Shown here in pieces: positions 1-11,689 of a stretch of DNA of 64,000 nt (the first letter of the stretch is position 1; every line of letters begins with the position of its first letter). The DNA lies in contig OX940865.1 of NCBI GenBank assembly GCA_954871525.1, positions 2,232,001-2,296,000 of the forward strand, in the 5' to 3' direction. This DNA comes from Parietaria judaica. Taxonomy: Eukaryota; Streptophyta; Magnoliopsida; Rosales; Urticaceae. A program made the position numbers and the translations under genes. Below the pieces are notes generated by a model. That model was given only the letters and a program-made list of their open reading frames with translations. It made no database searches and was not told where the DNA came from.

Positions 1-247
1 CGTGCCTCTTTTTCTTCTTCTTTTGGTAACTCCGCATAGTATCCCTGATGAGGTTTCGCACATCGTTCGGTACTTCGGTACACGGCGCGATATTTTTATT
101 CTTATCGTTGCCGGCCAAATGTTGTTTCATTCTGGTGATCCCGCCACCTCTGATCTCTTTCCCGCAGTAGTTGCACTTGAAACCCGAGTTGTTGCTCGGA
201 TCCATATAAGGAGTGCAATGCTCCCTCGCAATGTTTTCTTTACTCAT
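1..247 (-). CDS. BED-type zinc finger protein, hAT transposase-like (5' part, runs off window)
   Basis: An ATG at 245-247 on the minus strand opens a frame of 82 codons with no stop before the window edge. Residues about 20-50 carry a BED finger: FKCNYCGKEIRGGG, then TRMKQHLAG, giving the C-x2-C and the distal H. This is followed by an APCTEVPNDV segment, typical of plant hAT-derived proteins that bind DNA through BED and carry DUF659/hAT dimerisation domains further on. A basic run (KKKKK) lies near the edge. An acceptor (tttag) precedes the coding exon at 262, so the start lies just inside exon 2. Whether the protein is an active transposase or a domesticated one cannot be judged from the N-terminus alone. 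Confidence 0.72.
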   Translation of the reverse strand, partial: MSKENIAREHCTPYMDPSNNSGFKCNYCGKEIRGGGITRMKQHLAGNDKNKNIAPCTEVPNDVRNLIRDTMRSYQKKKKKRH

Positions 248-470
248 CTTCAAAATTCCACCTAAACAACGATAAGAATTCAAGACTAGTTAAAAACAGC
301 AAGACAAAACGCCAAAATTAGGTACTTTTATCGCAAAAAAAAAAATCCTCGAAAAACAAGTTAAATTCTACCAAAATACCACATTATTGTAGTAATAAAT
401 ATTTTATGAAAGCTGACAGCAAGAAAAATCAGTATATTACTGAGAAATCACGAGTAGATAAACTTGAGGA

Positions 471-1400
471 CTTTTGCCGCAATTAAGACAAAAACAGAAC
501 TATCGTCAAATATGCAAATAAATTACCCCAAAAAATCATACTAAGATTTCAAAAAATATTTAATAAATGAGAACACACGCAAGGAAATGAGTACATTACC
601 TAGAAAATCACGAAAGATAAACTTCAAACACTTTTGCTGCAATTATGACGTAAACCGAAACACCTTCAAAAAAGCAAATTAACTACACCGAAAAATCATA
701 TTAATATTTCAAAAAATAATTAATAAAGGAAAACATTCAAAAAAATGAGTAGATTACCTCACAAAACACGCAAGATAAACTTGCAATACTTTTGCCGCAG
801 TTACAAGGAAAACTGAATTATCGTCAAATCTGCAAATAAAATACAGAAAAAAAATCAGATTAATATTTCAAAAAATATTTATTAAACAAAAAACCCAAAA
901 AAATGAATAGATTACTTGTGACAGTCACTAATCCCGTGAGCCACGAGGCCGAGACCGGGTAAGCTGTGCAGAACCCCATCGCTTGGGCAAGGGGATGTGC
1001 TGATGGGACGTTCCCGAGACTGTGCAGGTATGGGACTGCACGATAATCGGAGATCAAACGGGTATGGGACTGTATGGTCCAAGAGGCTTAAATGAATTGA
1101 TTGGTACTACCTATGTCAACAAGATGCATCTTCTTTTTGGTATCCCGTTCATAGAAACTCCAAAGTTAAGCGTGCTTGGCTTGGAGTAGTACTAGGATGG
1201 GTGTCCTCCTGGGAAGTTTCCAGGGGAGCGTGCGAGTGACGACAAAGCACGCTGAAAAGACTCGTGTTGGCCTGTGGGGATAGTCGTCGATTCGATTGAG
1301 CAGCCGGGGCGTTACATTACTTCACAAATCACAAAAAGTAAACTTTGAATACTTTTGCCATAATTATTAAGAAATCCGAATTAAACCTCCAATCTGCCTA
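471..1400 (-). repeat. Tandem repeat, ~158-bp period, in intron
   Basis: The anchor CTTTTGCCGC-AATTA recurs at 471, 631, 789 and 1352, and more weakly near 1877. The first spacings are 160 and 158. The third is 563, which becomes 158 once the 405-bp Cassandra solo LTR plus one target copy is subtracted. Each unit also holds a TCACgAaAgATAAACTT segment and an AAAAAATaTTTAaTAAA segment. Confidence 0.75.
917..1316 (-). mobile_element. Cassandra TRIM solo LTR with 5S rRNA-like segment
   Basis: A 400-bp sequence starts TGTGACAGTCAC and ends GGGGCGTTACA, flanked by TTACT at 912-916 and 1317-1321. It matches the LTRs of the full Cassandra element at 36218-37089. Positions 1156-1220 resemble the 3' half of plant 5S rRNA, with AGTTAAGCGTGCTTGG and AGTACTAGGATGGGTG, the internal Pol III promoter region; the C-box reads GTC where GAC is usual. 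Cassandra LTRs carrying 5S sequence are known across plants. Here the element is reduced to one LTR by recombination and lies inside the BED-gene intron. Confidence 0.9.
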
Positions 1401-2034
1401 AAAATTGACTCAAGTACATCAAAACTATATTAATAATTTATTATTCAACTATATACATAAAAAAATTTGATTAAAAGCTATAAAACTTAAAAAAAATATG
1501 AGTCTCTATAATTTTTACATAAAAAAACCTAAAACATATTGTAATCTTGATATATTTCATCTAAATCCAACAAAATAATTACAAATAAAGTCATGGAAAT
1601 AAGTTTTCAACAAGATATATTCATAAAAATGCAAAAAAATAACTCAAAATCCTAAAAGTGTCAATCTTTATCAATCTTCAAACATAACTCATGAACAACT
1701 AACTCTTTGTTTTTGTAACTTATGCAAATATTCTCAAAATCGTGTAAAATCAGTAAATATCAAAGAAAAATTACAAGAAACATATAGATCTATGATCATA
1801 ACTCCTAAATATACCCAAAAATTCGAAATTTTTTGGAGAAATTCGGTGGAAAAAGCTTAAAACCAAACTTTGCAAACTTTTGCCACATAAACGATTTCCA
1901 TTAAAAAGCATTAGATTAGCCGAAAATAGGAGACTTACCAGCTCAAAAATCGCCGAGAAGTATGAGAAATGGGCTGTTGGCGGCGAGAAGAGGCGAGAAG
2001 ATGAGTTTTAGGTCGAAATTTGGCGAAATGAGGG

Positions 2035-2042
2035 TATTTATA
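2035..2042 (-). promoter_or_regulatory. TATA box of the BED-type gene
   Basis: TATAAATA on the minus strand lies about 95 bp upstream of the inferred end of the first exon (1939). The exon between them is rich in TCTCGCC and matches the exon at 55597-55669, which follows an identical TATAAATA. Confidence 0.5.
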
Positions 2043-5000
2043 TTTGCCCTAATTTTTTTTATATGCACTGTTGCGTAAAATCTCGCAAGTATACGAGTCG
2101 ATTCAAGTAATAAAGTGATAAATAGAGTATCGTCTCCACGAGGACTAAGTTAGTGCTAATTTAATTCTCAAAATCTCAGTTTTTATGAAAATAAATAATT
2201 AAGTTGTGATTTTTTTTATGGTATAAAAACGAAACGAACCAAACTATAAATTGAAACAAAACCATAATTCAAATGAGGAAAACAGAGTTTAAGTGACAGA
2301 ATTTCGCTTAACTAAGAGATCGAAAGTTAAAGAAAAGATGGTCGGGATTGCTAAATCACCTAAATTTCCAGAATTACACCTTGCTGTAAGAGTTGCTATA
2401 GCAGTAATCGAATTTGTCAACACATTTCATTACAAAATCTCTTCCGAAAGTTTCGTAAAAAATATGTATTAGATTCATTTTGGCATATTCCTATGTCTAA
2501 ACTCATTTAATACCAAGAGGAAAACCAAATGTTAAATTGTTGTACAAGATCTTAGTTCATTCCTAAACCAATCCTTTGCATCATCCAAGCAAGTCCACCC
2601 AAAGAAATCTTTCCAAATTTCTTTTAGATTAATAATTCCCAAGACAAATAAAAGATATTCATTAAGGAAATCAGAAATTTAAAACAACAAGGATGAACAA
2701 ATTCTCAACTAATAGCAACAATAACAAGGCTTAATCTATCATCAACAAAGGCTCATTAACAATCCCAACCAAAAGAGGTTTAGCTCATGGCTATTTTTAA
2801 CATAATATTAAATCCGAAATTAATGTATCTAACAAGCATAATAAAGGAACCGAATTGAGAAGACGGGTGAAGATGTTTGAGCCCAAATGCAGCTCCAAAA
2901 TTAGCTCCAAAGTCGCCTCCAAGAACTCTAGGAACTTCTTCCACAGATTTCTGGTTTCTCCTTTTCTCCCTCTCCCTTTTCAGCTGCTGTCACCTTCCTT
3001 CCCTGACCTGCCTCTCAAATCCAGCTTCCTTTCTTTCCTCATTCAGCCCTAACACGTGTTGGTCTCTCCACAAATCAGCTTGTGGTCCTTCATGATTGCT
3101 GATGTGGCTACCAGTGGGGAGGAATGTCCATTTTGACCCTTGTTATTGAGCTGGAAAATCAGTCAAATTGATGCTGAAAAGTCCAAAATTTGCAACCTAA
3201 ATATCTAAGTCCTTAGATCATATTCTTTTAACATCAAAATGACTTCAAATATGCAAAAATTTTACAATAATACTTGTGCTCATTTCTTTTCAAATATCCT
3301 TAGAATGTACTAAGAAATTAACACAACCAATATGAAAACTTTGAAAATCAACAATGATTCTTAGTTTAAAGATGTGCTAAAATTGAGGTTTCATGGGAAT
3401 ATCATGCACTGAAAAGACCCTATTTTTTACACGTGTTTTACCGATAATCGGTTGGAAAATGTTTTATCGAAAAGCTCGATAATCGTCGAAAAGCATATAA
3501 AACGGTAAGTGTTATAGCCGGCAACTTACCGGTAACAATCGGTAAGCTCGATTATCTCCGATTTATCTTCGGTAATTTGAACCTTGATTTGAAGTGTATA
3601 ATATTAAGTTAAATTATTAGGTGAGCATAATTCTTTTTCCCGAAAGTTTAATTGTTATTTTTGCCGAAATCTACCAAAAATATGATTTTTTGCAAAATTT
3701 TAACGATTTTTCGCAATTTTTACTCATAAAAACGAAAAACGATATTCCATTCACTTGCCCATGCGAATTTCGCAAAAAATGGTAACAAACCAGTGAAACG
3801 AAAAAGGTTTTGCTTTCGCATATCCTCGAAAAACGAAAATTGGTCGACATTTCCATGGAAAATCGCGAAATTTAACACCTTACTCGATACAAATAAATCT
3901 CTGATACTAGATCATTCAATATGAGCATGTTAGAGCATATATACAAATTCTTGAAAAAGAAAATCTATATATATATAAAAGGAAAATATCACAAGATGAC
4001 ATTGCACAATGTAGAGCAAGAGAATTGAGAATCCTATTTTTCTGATTTTTGTATTTTTTTTAACTCTTAAAATCAAACTTCCACATATATTTAACGTTTA
4101 AGAAGATGAAAAAACATTATATTGAACTGAATTTATGTTTTACACTTACATGACCATTTATTATACACTATTTTTACGCTTAGTGTCTGCAACAGGCATT
4201 AGTTTCTCATTGATGTCATATTCATTTAACCAAAAGTCATATTCATTTATCCTACCACTAAAATATAGATTAAAAAAAATAGTACTAAACACCTATTTAT
4301 ATATTGGAGAAACATGCCCATACTCTCTCTTTTTTCTAACGCTTTATGTTTATCTCAATTAATGTAGTATGAAAAACCGATGGTCAGCAATAAATAAATA
4401 CAAATAACTCTTCCAATCCTTAATCAAAATAATTTCAACTCTTCATGTCTTCATTTCATGAATATATATAACAACACTATTATTCGCCTCGGATTAAATA
4501 TTTTGTGCTGTTTTATATCTGTTTTTGTTCATTTTAATCATGTATTTTTTATTTCCTATTAATTTTCTGTTTGTTTTGTATGCAGATAGTTCATCTCTTG
4601 ATGAAGTTTGTGGCTGCAACGGCAGATTCATCGAATGAAAAATTAAGGTATCGTTTTTCTTTTTACCTTTCGGGAATTGTTTATTTATATTTTTATTCAA
4701 AAAATATATTGTGATTATTTTTACTTTTCTATAGTTATACATTGATTAAGTTTTATTCTTTTTTTTGGACATACTCTTAGTATCCGTTTCTTTTAATTAT
4801 GTTTTGTATCCCCACGAAGGACGAATATATTTGTTGGTAGCGTAAATGTTGTAAATATGAGTTTTATCAAGGTTAATCTTGAGATTTGTGAGTCTATTTT
4901 CAATAAAGTAAGTGATTTTTGGATTGAATTATGATTAAAATAGATGAAGTTGCTTCGTTGACTTCTTTTTTCTCTTTTGTTTGGCTAAGATTCCGTTTCA

Positions 5001-6188
5001 CTGTTTTTGTGAATGTGAAAGTTACTTCATAGAAATGTTTATGAAGTCTTTCAGGTTGTAATACATAAAATACGGTTGAATCTTGAATCTCAATTCTATG
5101 CAAGCTAATAATCATTTATGAATTGTTGCAGAAGAAGAAGACTGAGGTGCATGTCCTAGCTGCAAAAATTATGCGAGTGAAAAGGTCAAAGCGATATGTC
5201 AACAATGGTCTATCATCACTTGGTTTGTTATGTCTTGGTTATTTTTACTTTCACTTATATTATCATCTTAGTTCGGAGTAAGTCAGCTTTTATAGTAAGT
5301 ATGTACATTAGTTGTTATTTATTTTGATTACAAAATTACAAACAGCGTGTATATACAAAACAATCTCTAAAAGTGTATAGAAGGAATAATGAATTAGTTT
5401 AGTTATTATTTTGATAGAACTGCAAACAGGTATATATACAACAATTTTTTATGCCAAGTTATTGTTTTTCTATATATCAACTTACTCTTATATGACAACT
5501 CTTCCTATCACTCAAATTCAAAACCGTCCCTTACTTCTATGACTCATTTTTTTTTTGGAAGGATTCTATGACTCATCTTATCACTCATTTTTTTTTTGGA
5601 AGGATTATTACAACTTTTCTTAAGCCATGGATCAACTTTATACTCCAACACTTTTCTTCCTCAAATAAAATAGTGGGATCCTCATTTTTTATTTTTTTTA
5701 TGTTGTATACTTATGTTTTATATGAAGGCATTGGAGTGGAAGAGTTTTTTAACATTAAGAAAAATGGAACTTTTTAAGCTTGAATATTTTTTTTCATTGA
5801 TTACAAGGTGTTTTTTCATCACTAAAGCATTTTTGGATATTTGTTAAAGCTTTGGTTAATTTTACAAGGATTTCCCTAATAAAGAAAAGTTCATTGCTTT
5901 TCATGAAATTCAATTATTCCCCAGTTTTTTTCATTTTGATATTTAGAATAATTGATTTTTAGGCATTAAATTTTACTTTTGTTGATTTTTCAAGGATTTC
6001 ACCGCTTTTACTGTAAGATTCTTATTTTTTTGATATTTTGGTTTAATTTTAGTAGTGAACTGTAAGTAATATTGTTTGATATGCAAAGTAGTCTTTTTGG
6101 AAGATTTGATTAATTTTGGTAAAGAGATTTTTATTTCCCAGATTTCGATTTTACTTTTTTGTTAGAAGATATGAAGAGTTGATTTTTA
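2043..6188. other. AT-rich stretch without a convincing gene
   Basis: Roughly 2050-3420 has the look of a decayed repeat: it opens near gagtatcgtctccacgagg and has a pyrimidine-rich block at 2950-3060. About 3440-3580 contains many CGGTAA/TTACCG and CGATAA motifs in both orientations, so it can form hairpins. About 3650-3860 repeats tttcgca/tcgaaaaacg motifs. At 4586-4648 and 5132-5186 there are exon-like pieces between cag and gt, but no protein family could be recognised. The target copy ACAAT of the next element lies at 6189-6193. Confidence 0.4.
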
Positions 6189-6193
6189 ACAAT

Positions 6194-7908
6194 TGTTGAT
6201 GCCGTTTTTTGGATCAAACGCTGTTGAGGCCCAAGTTGTGTATTTCGGGCCTGGCCCAATGTTGTTTGGTGACGTGGTGGGCTTCTGTTGACTTTTGGAT
6301 GGGCCTTGGATGGCCCAGTTATGGGGATGATGGCTTTTATTGTCAATGATTGTTCCCTATGACCGCCGTTGACTTCGGGGTGGTCGCCGTTTTGACTTCA
6401 GGGTGAGGTTTTAATTGACCGATTTGGGGGCCCTGAGTAGGTATACCTGGCACTAGCCTGGTAAAAAGTCTCTTTGCCGTTCAGGGTCCTAGGCGACCCG
6501 GGTTTACACACTACCTGTTACCTCAGGGCCAGAGGCCGCGGTTACAGGTTCGGGAACCGCTCAGATCGTAGGTACCAGCGAACGGGGGAGTGCTTTTGAC
6601 CAGGGAGTGAATCCTGGGAGGTTAGACTCTCGTCCTGAAATGGCTTGTTCTAGTCTGGGCAGGAACCGTCCTCGGAGTCCCGGTATCTTATTCAGATCCG
6701 GGAGCTAAGAGACAGAACCAAGGCCGCACAGATCTTTAGAACAAGGGCAGGCGGAGTCATGGACCTTCCCTAGGATTTTCTCCAGGGGATTCTTCTCAGA
6801 ACGATCCCTCAGCCGTCCGGATCTTAGTGGAAATTCCCCCAGGTCGTGCCCCTCGTCCTGAATTGTGGGCCCAGGCTCGTGTCCCCAGGATATATCCTCA
6901 GCCGCGCAATGGACTGGGGAGATAGACTGGGCACCGCGTAGAACTGGGCCTATCAGGCGGACCAAGGACCAAGTGGGAATTTCACCAGGGCTTCCGCTTT
7001 TAGTAAATCTCTCACTTTTTAGGACCTGAAAAAAGGGAACACCCGAGGTCAGGGGAAACAGTGGGGGGGGGGGGGGGTACCCCCTGATTCACCTCCGACG
7101 CTCAACATTAGAACGGTATTTGAGGGGAGGCGAGTATATCGGGGGTAGAGAGAGAGAGAGAACTCGAGTCGAGTGAGTTCGAATGAGTTACCGTTTAAAT
7201 GAACTGAGCTTCTATTTATAGTAGGGCCCAGGGGCCCACGTGAAATAAAATATTGTTCCAGGGGTCCCCGGGTAATTATTTATTTATTTTCAGGTCCCCG
7301 GAAAAAGATGGAGCGATCCCGGTCGTCCGAGCGGGATCGGACGGCCATGCAGCCCCCCAAGGGGGGCCACTTGCCTGCTCGGGATCAGCCAGGGCCCATC
7401 CGGGCCCTACGCGTGGCTGTCCCGAGCCCTTCCCCTCGCAAGTGGGCGAGCAGAACCCCACAAGTAGGGCTGGCGGGCGATCCAGGCCCTCCACGTGGCC
7501 GATCGCTGCCAGCCCCTCGCAAGTGGGCTGCGTGGTGGGCTCTAGCGGGGCCCGCGTGGGGAGGCAGCTCCTGGGCTCGCCATATGGCGTGATCCTGGGG
7601 GCTGCTGACTTCGTGGGTCCCAGTGAATGCCTCCCGGCCTCTTTTTGCTCCCGGGCCCGTCCCGTGTCCGTTTTTTACAAACTTTATGTCGTTTTTGGTT
7701 GTTTTCATATTTTTACGAAAACCGGGACACTTTGTTTTTTGAAAACGGGCCTCCAGAGGGAACTTTGGGTTTTGAAATTTATTTAATTAATTCGTAATCT
7801 TAATTAAAAAACTATTTGAATTTATTAATTAATCAACGGAAATTATTTGAGATAATTTCCGTCTAATTAATTTATTTATAAAAATCAATCTCGTTTTTAC
7901 CCGTAACA
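6194..7908 (-). repeat. 3' LTR of Gypsy element 1
   Basis: 1,715 bp, TGTTGATGCC to CCCGTAACA. It contains a minus-strand TATA box (TATAAATA complement at 7213-7220), a G run at about 7061-7078 and a purine (AG)n run near 7148-7160. About 128 bp around 7647-7775, containing an aaactttatgtcgtttttgg segment, are missing from the 5' LTR but present in the LTRs at 33439 and 48449, so this is the fuller form. Confidence 0.93.
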
Positions 7909-8051
7909 TTAACCCCTTAGTTTTACGGGAATTTGTGATTTCCGTGAAACTTCAATAAATTCGAGGTGGGACGTCGGATCAATTTTTGTGAAAATCGCGT
8001 GGAAGTCGAGTCGGTTCGTGAAAAACCGAGTTTGAATTCTCTCTGGAGCCG

Positions 8052-11000
8052 ATGGAGAACCAGCCAACCGGAGCCCCTGCCGCCCAGCCAGCCACTGCCG
8101 TCGCCAGAGAAGACCACCATCGGGGTCTTCGGGGTCCGGCGAGGTCATCGGAGGAGGAGGGCGGCGTCGTGGAGGCTTGGAGGGGCGCGGGTTCGCCTGT
8201 GCGTGGGTCTCGTGAGGTCGCGCCAGCCCTAGGCGTCGCGCCGCAGCTCGCCATCGCCGGAGGAGGTGTCCAGGAGGTCCAGGAGGTCGGGGCCCGTCCG
8301 ACGGTGGCCGTGGGACGCGGTGGCGTGTCAGATGGGGCCCGGTCGGAGTCGGGCTCCCCGCACGGGTTTCGCGAGCCCGAGCTCGCTCGCGCCGGCGAGG
8401 GGCGGCTCTGTTCCGCCGGCGGTGGGTTCCCCGAGGGTCGGGGTCCCCAGGCGACCCCGTCTGTGGGGTCGCCGTTGGTCGTGGTGGCCGGAGGAGCTCG
8501 GCTAGGGTCGGGTTCCTCGTGTGGGCTTCGCGAGGCCGAGGCCGTCCTCGACCGTGAGGGGTGGCCTCCCGTCACTGGCGGTGGGACCCCCGAAGTCCAG
8601 GGTACCCAGGCGACCCCGTCTGTGGGGTCGTCGTTGGCCGTGGTGGCCGGAGGCGTCGGGTTGGGCCGGCGTCCCTCGGGGGCGTCGGGCTCCTCCATTC
8701 GTGCTGTGGGTCTCTCGGTGGGACCTGCTGTCGACGGGGGTGGGTCCCCCGAGGTCCGGGGGACCCGGGAGGTCGTGCCCGTGGTGGGCCCGGCCACCGG
8801 GGCGGTCACGCGTGGCCGGGGTATTCCGGTTCCCCGGGAGGGGTCGGTCGGTCCTCGGGGTTACTCGGCGGGCCCGGGGTCCGCTGAACCGTGTTCCCGT
8901 GGGCCCAACGTCATTAGGCGCGCGTTGACCTTTTTCGTGTCCCATCCGGGCGGGGTCAGCGTTTTATTTTTTGGTCCAAGGTCGAGGGCCGGGAATCCTG
9001 CCTCGACTGTTTCCTGAGGATTTCCTTTCTTGGGTTCTAGGTCTGACAGTCACCCGTTGGCGGCTTCTGCGGCTGCCATTAACCGGGCTCTGTCTCCGTC
9101 TCCCAGCGGGGTTTTGGGAGATCCGTCAGGCGAGGTCCCTGTTCGGGACCCGCGCACTGTTATTGAGTTCGGTCGGAGACCTTCTGTTGTAGATATAGGT
9201 TCTTCTTTGGCTGTTGCAGGTACCCGATCTGTGGCCGTTGACGCGGGAGGACCGCGTCATAGAGCCGTTATAGCAGGCAGGTCATGCCCAATTTTTGATC
9301 GTCGTGGTGGGGCGTCGCCTGGAACTGGACTTCAGGCCCTCACTAGATCCTGGTTTGATCCGCCGCTTGATTTTTCGGACGTTAATGTCCCGATCGACGT
9401 CACTCCTTGCGATCTGGAGACCCTTTTTCGAGACGAAGGGTTAGCCCCAGTTGCCGGGGTTCAGGTCCCGGCGGAAGACTCGGTGCCTAGTGGGCCTCCT
9501 TACGGGATGGTGGCAGTTCCCCTGGAGAGTATTCGCCAGGGCTTTACTCTTCCGATCCCTCCTCTGTTGGAGGGGCTATTGGTCTTTGCTGGCTTGCACC
9601 CGATTCAGTTAAGTCCGGGGGCCTGCCGGTTCGTTGCTGGCTGCTACTCGATGTGGTGGGAAAAGCGTGGTCAGGAGCTGACCGTCGATCAGTTCTTCCA
9701 GTTCTTCATGTTCCGGCTCCATTGGGGAACGCAGGGATTCGAGAATTGGTGTGACCTTGATTAGGACCAAGGTCTCCAGATTTCTGATTTTCTGCGAGGT
9801 TTGGACCCCAGATGGTATAGCCGCTTGGTGTGGGTCCCAGGCACCTTATTGGGTTCGGTGCCCCAACGTCTGGCTTGTCCCTCGGCGCGTACTCGCCAGA
9901 CTTCTGGGAGTTATGACTTTGGCAGCCTTTTTATGGCGAAGTTCGTGTCTCCCGGAAATTTTGCACCTTATCTGGAGCGGTCGGCGTGGGTTCGATTGGG
10001 ATGGGTCCCGACCGATTGTCTTCTTGATCCGTGCTGGGACTTCTTGACGGGGTCCCCGGCCTGGAATGGTGTTTTACTCTTCTTTTTGCATTCGAATAGT
10101 AGTTCCACCATTTTTGTTTGTCTCGACATCTGACACGTTTGTTTATTCCTTGCAGGTATGCCAGGCAGCAGGGGAGCTTCTAGTGGAGCCGGGCCGTCTA
10201 CGGCGGCCCCTTCCAGGAGGCGTGGCCGTTGTGCCGCGCCTGCTTCGTCCGGCGGGGCGGAGCGCCGGGCTCCGCGCCGATATGCCCGGAGGGCCTCCCC
10301 ATACCATGGATCCGGGTCCTCACCCCAGGTCGGGGGAGGTTCCGACGGCGCTCCCCGGATCCTTTACGACCAATCCGTCTTTGAGCATGCTCCGCCGATG
10401 GCGGAGCTTTTGTCAGCGGGGTCCGTCCCGCCTCCGGTATGTCTGTCTGCGCTGCGCGTTCCTTTTCTTTTTGGGTGTGTTCTCTTGTAACAGTACTTTT
10501 GACTGTTTGTAGATTCCTTCGGTCTTTGGGGCCGATGCTCCCGGGGTTGCTGGCCCTGCCCGTGACCTGCGCGTTGAGGGCCTCCTTACACAGGAGGTCG
10601 CTTCCTTGCGGCGGCGGCTTGCCGCGGTGGAGCGAGAGAATCAGGAATACCGAGCCTTGACCGAGGTTGCCCAGCACGGCATGTCCGTGGCTCTTCGCCT
10701 TCTGAGGGAGGCCCAGGAGAGCCGGGAGAGGCTGGTGCACCAGATGACTCGAGGGTCATCCGAGTATCACCGAGTCTCCTCGGCTCTGATGGCGTCGCGG
10801 GCCCAGCTCGAGGCACTCGAGGCGGAGATCGAGGTTATCCAGAGCGGTGCGGCTCAGGCAGCCGAGACTCGCTTCTGGGACGGCTTCTCCTCGCTCTTCA
10901 TTGCTTTGGTGATGTAAAACACAGAGTTCCGTTTTCCGTCGCCTTTCTGACCGAGCGTTTTGCCCTGCCTCCGGCTATATAGACGTTGCTTGCTCCGTAT

Positions 11001-11234
11001 ATTGCTGCCATCCCAGGTCCCGGTCCGATGATGGACCTCAAGTTTTCCGCCCCTGTACCGGATTTCATCGTTCCGGGAGGCTTCCAGGAGAACTTCGGGA
11101 TGGCCGCCGGCAGTGCCGTTGCCGGCGACCAGCAGCCACCAGAGGGCTTTGGCGCTCATATCCCTCCGGAGCATGACGACGGGGAGCATATCGGCGGAGA
11201 GCAGTCCGAGCACGGGGATGATCCTGCTGACTGA
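8052..11234 (+). CDS. Antisense gene of the Tat element (putative gypsy-type transposase-28-like protein), five exons, one internal stop
   Basis: Exons 8052-8980, 9041-10068, 10156-10436, 10513-10908 and 10983-11234 are joined by GT-AG introns of 60, 87, 76, 74 and similar size. The frame stays continuous across every junction: 2,886 nt, 962 codons with the terminal stop. One TAG at 9762-9764 interrupts exon 2. Exon 1 encodes a Gly/Pro/Arg-rich, probably disordered region. Exon 2 (around 9520-9750) has TLPIPPLLEGLLVFAGLHP and FFQFFMFRLHWG, resembling the plant 'putative gypsy type transposon' domain. Exon 4 is a coiled coil (VASLRRRLAAVERENQEYRAL); exon 5 is acidic and His-rich. Tat elements are known to carry a gene antisense to pol, function unknown. 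The short introns and exact ends are inferred, and exon 1 is so GC-rich that its openness alone proves little. Confidence 0.66.
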
Positions 11235-11689
11235 CTGAAGTCCCAGTAGCTTTTCTTTTCCCTTCCTTTTTTTTTTTTTTTTTGTGGCCCGTCGGCGTTA
11301 TTATTGTATCTCCCATTTTTGTATGAGATCGCAGATCCCGCCGTCTGTGGCGGATTTTTGTACGCGCCCCGCGGGGCGCTAATTGTAAATATCTGACAAC
11401 TCTGATCTCCTTTGGAGATATATCGGCTTATATATATATGATGTCTTCCGGGCGCTAGTTTGAGCGTGCCGGCTTTTGTAGCGTATTTAAGAGTTTCCGC
11501 ACTTTTCTCGCTTTTACCCTCTCTTTCACTTATTGCAGGTGTTTGTTCTCCCAGGCAGCTTGGCTCGATTTCGAGTCTTACCACCGGCGGACATGTTACC
11601 GCTCGGCGCGCTTTGTGTTCTGGGGCGGATATCTACCCCCCGAGTTTCTTGTCGGATATTTGGGGTGGTTCCTCCTGCTTTTAGATTTT

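Larger units (their letters stand above)
262..1938 (-). other. 5'UTR intron of the BED-type gene
   Basis: Donor GTAAGT follows an exon ending in CTG at 1939, and the acceptor TTTAG lies at 262-266, sixteen bases before the start codon. The intron is AT-rich, carries tandem repeats of about 158 bp and contains a Cassandra solo LTR. The same promoter-exon-donor layout recurs at 55567-55670 on the other strand, which supports the model. Confidence 0.5.

Noticed and set aside
2..265. 87-residue plus-strand frame at the left edge
   Set aside because: It is the complement of the BED zinc-finger frame on the minus strand, which has clear motifs.
1156..1220. A functional 5S rRNA gene
   Set aside because: Only part of the 5S sequence is present and it lies within a Cassandra LTR with target duplications, so it is transposon-borne.
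4586..5186. Two exon-like pieces (about 4586-4648 and 5132-5186) of a host gene
   Set aside because: Splice-like edges exist, but the short products match no family I know and no further exons were seen.
7979..8809. 276-residue minus-strand frame and several overlapping plus-strand frames in 7253-9017
   Set aside because: The region is very GC-rich, so frames stay open on both strands by composition. Only the frame that splices on into the coiled-coil exons was kept.
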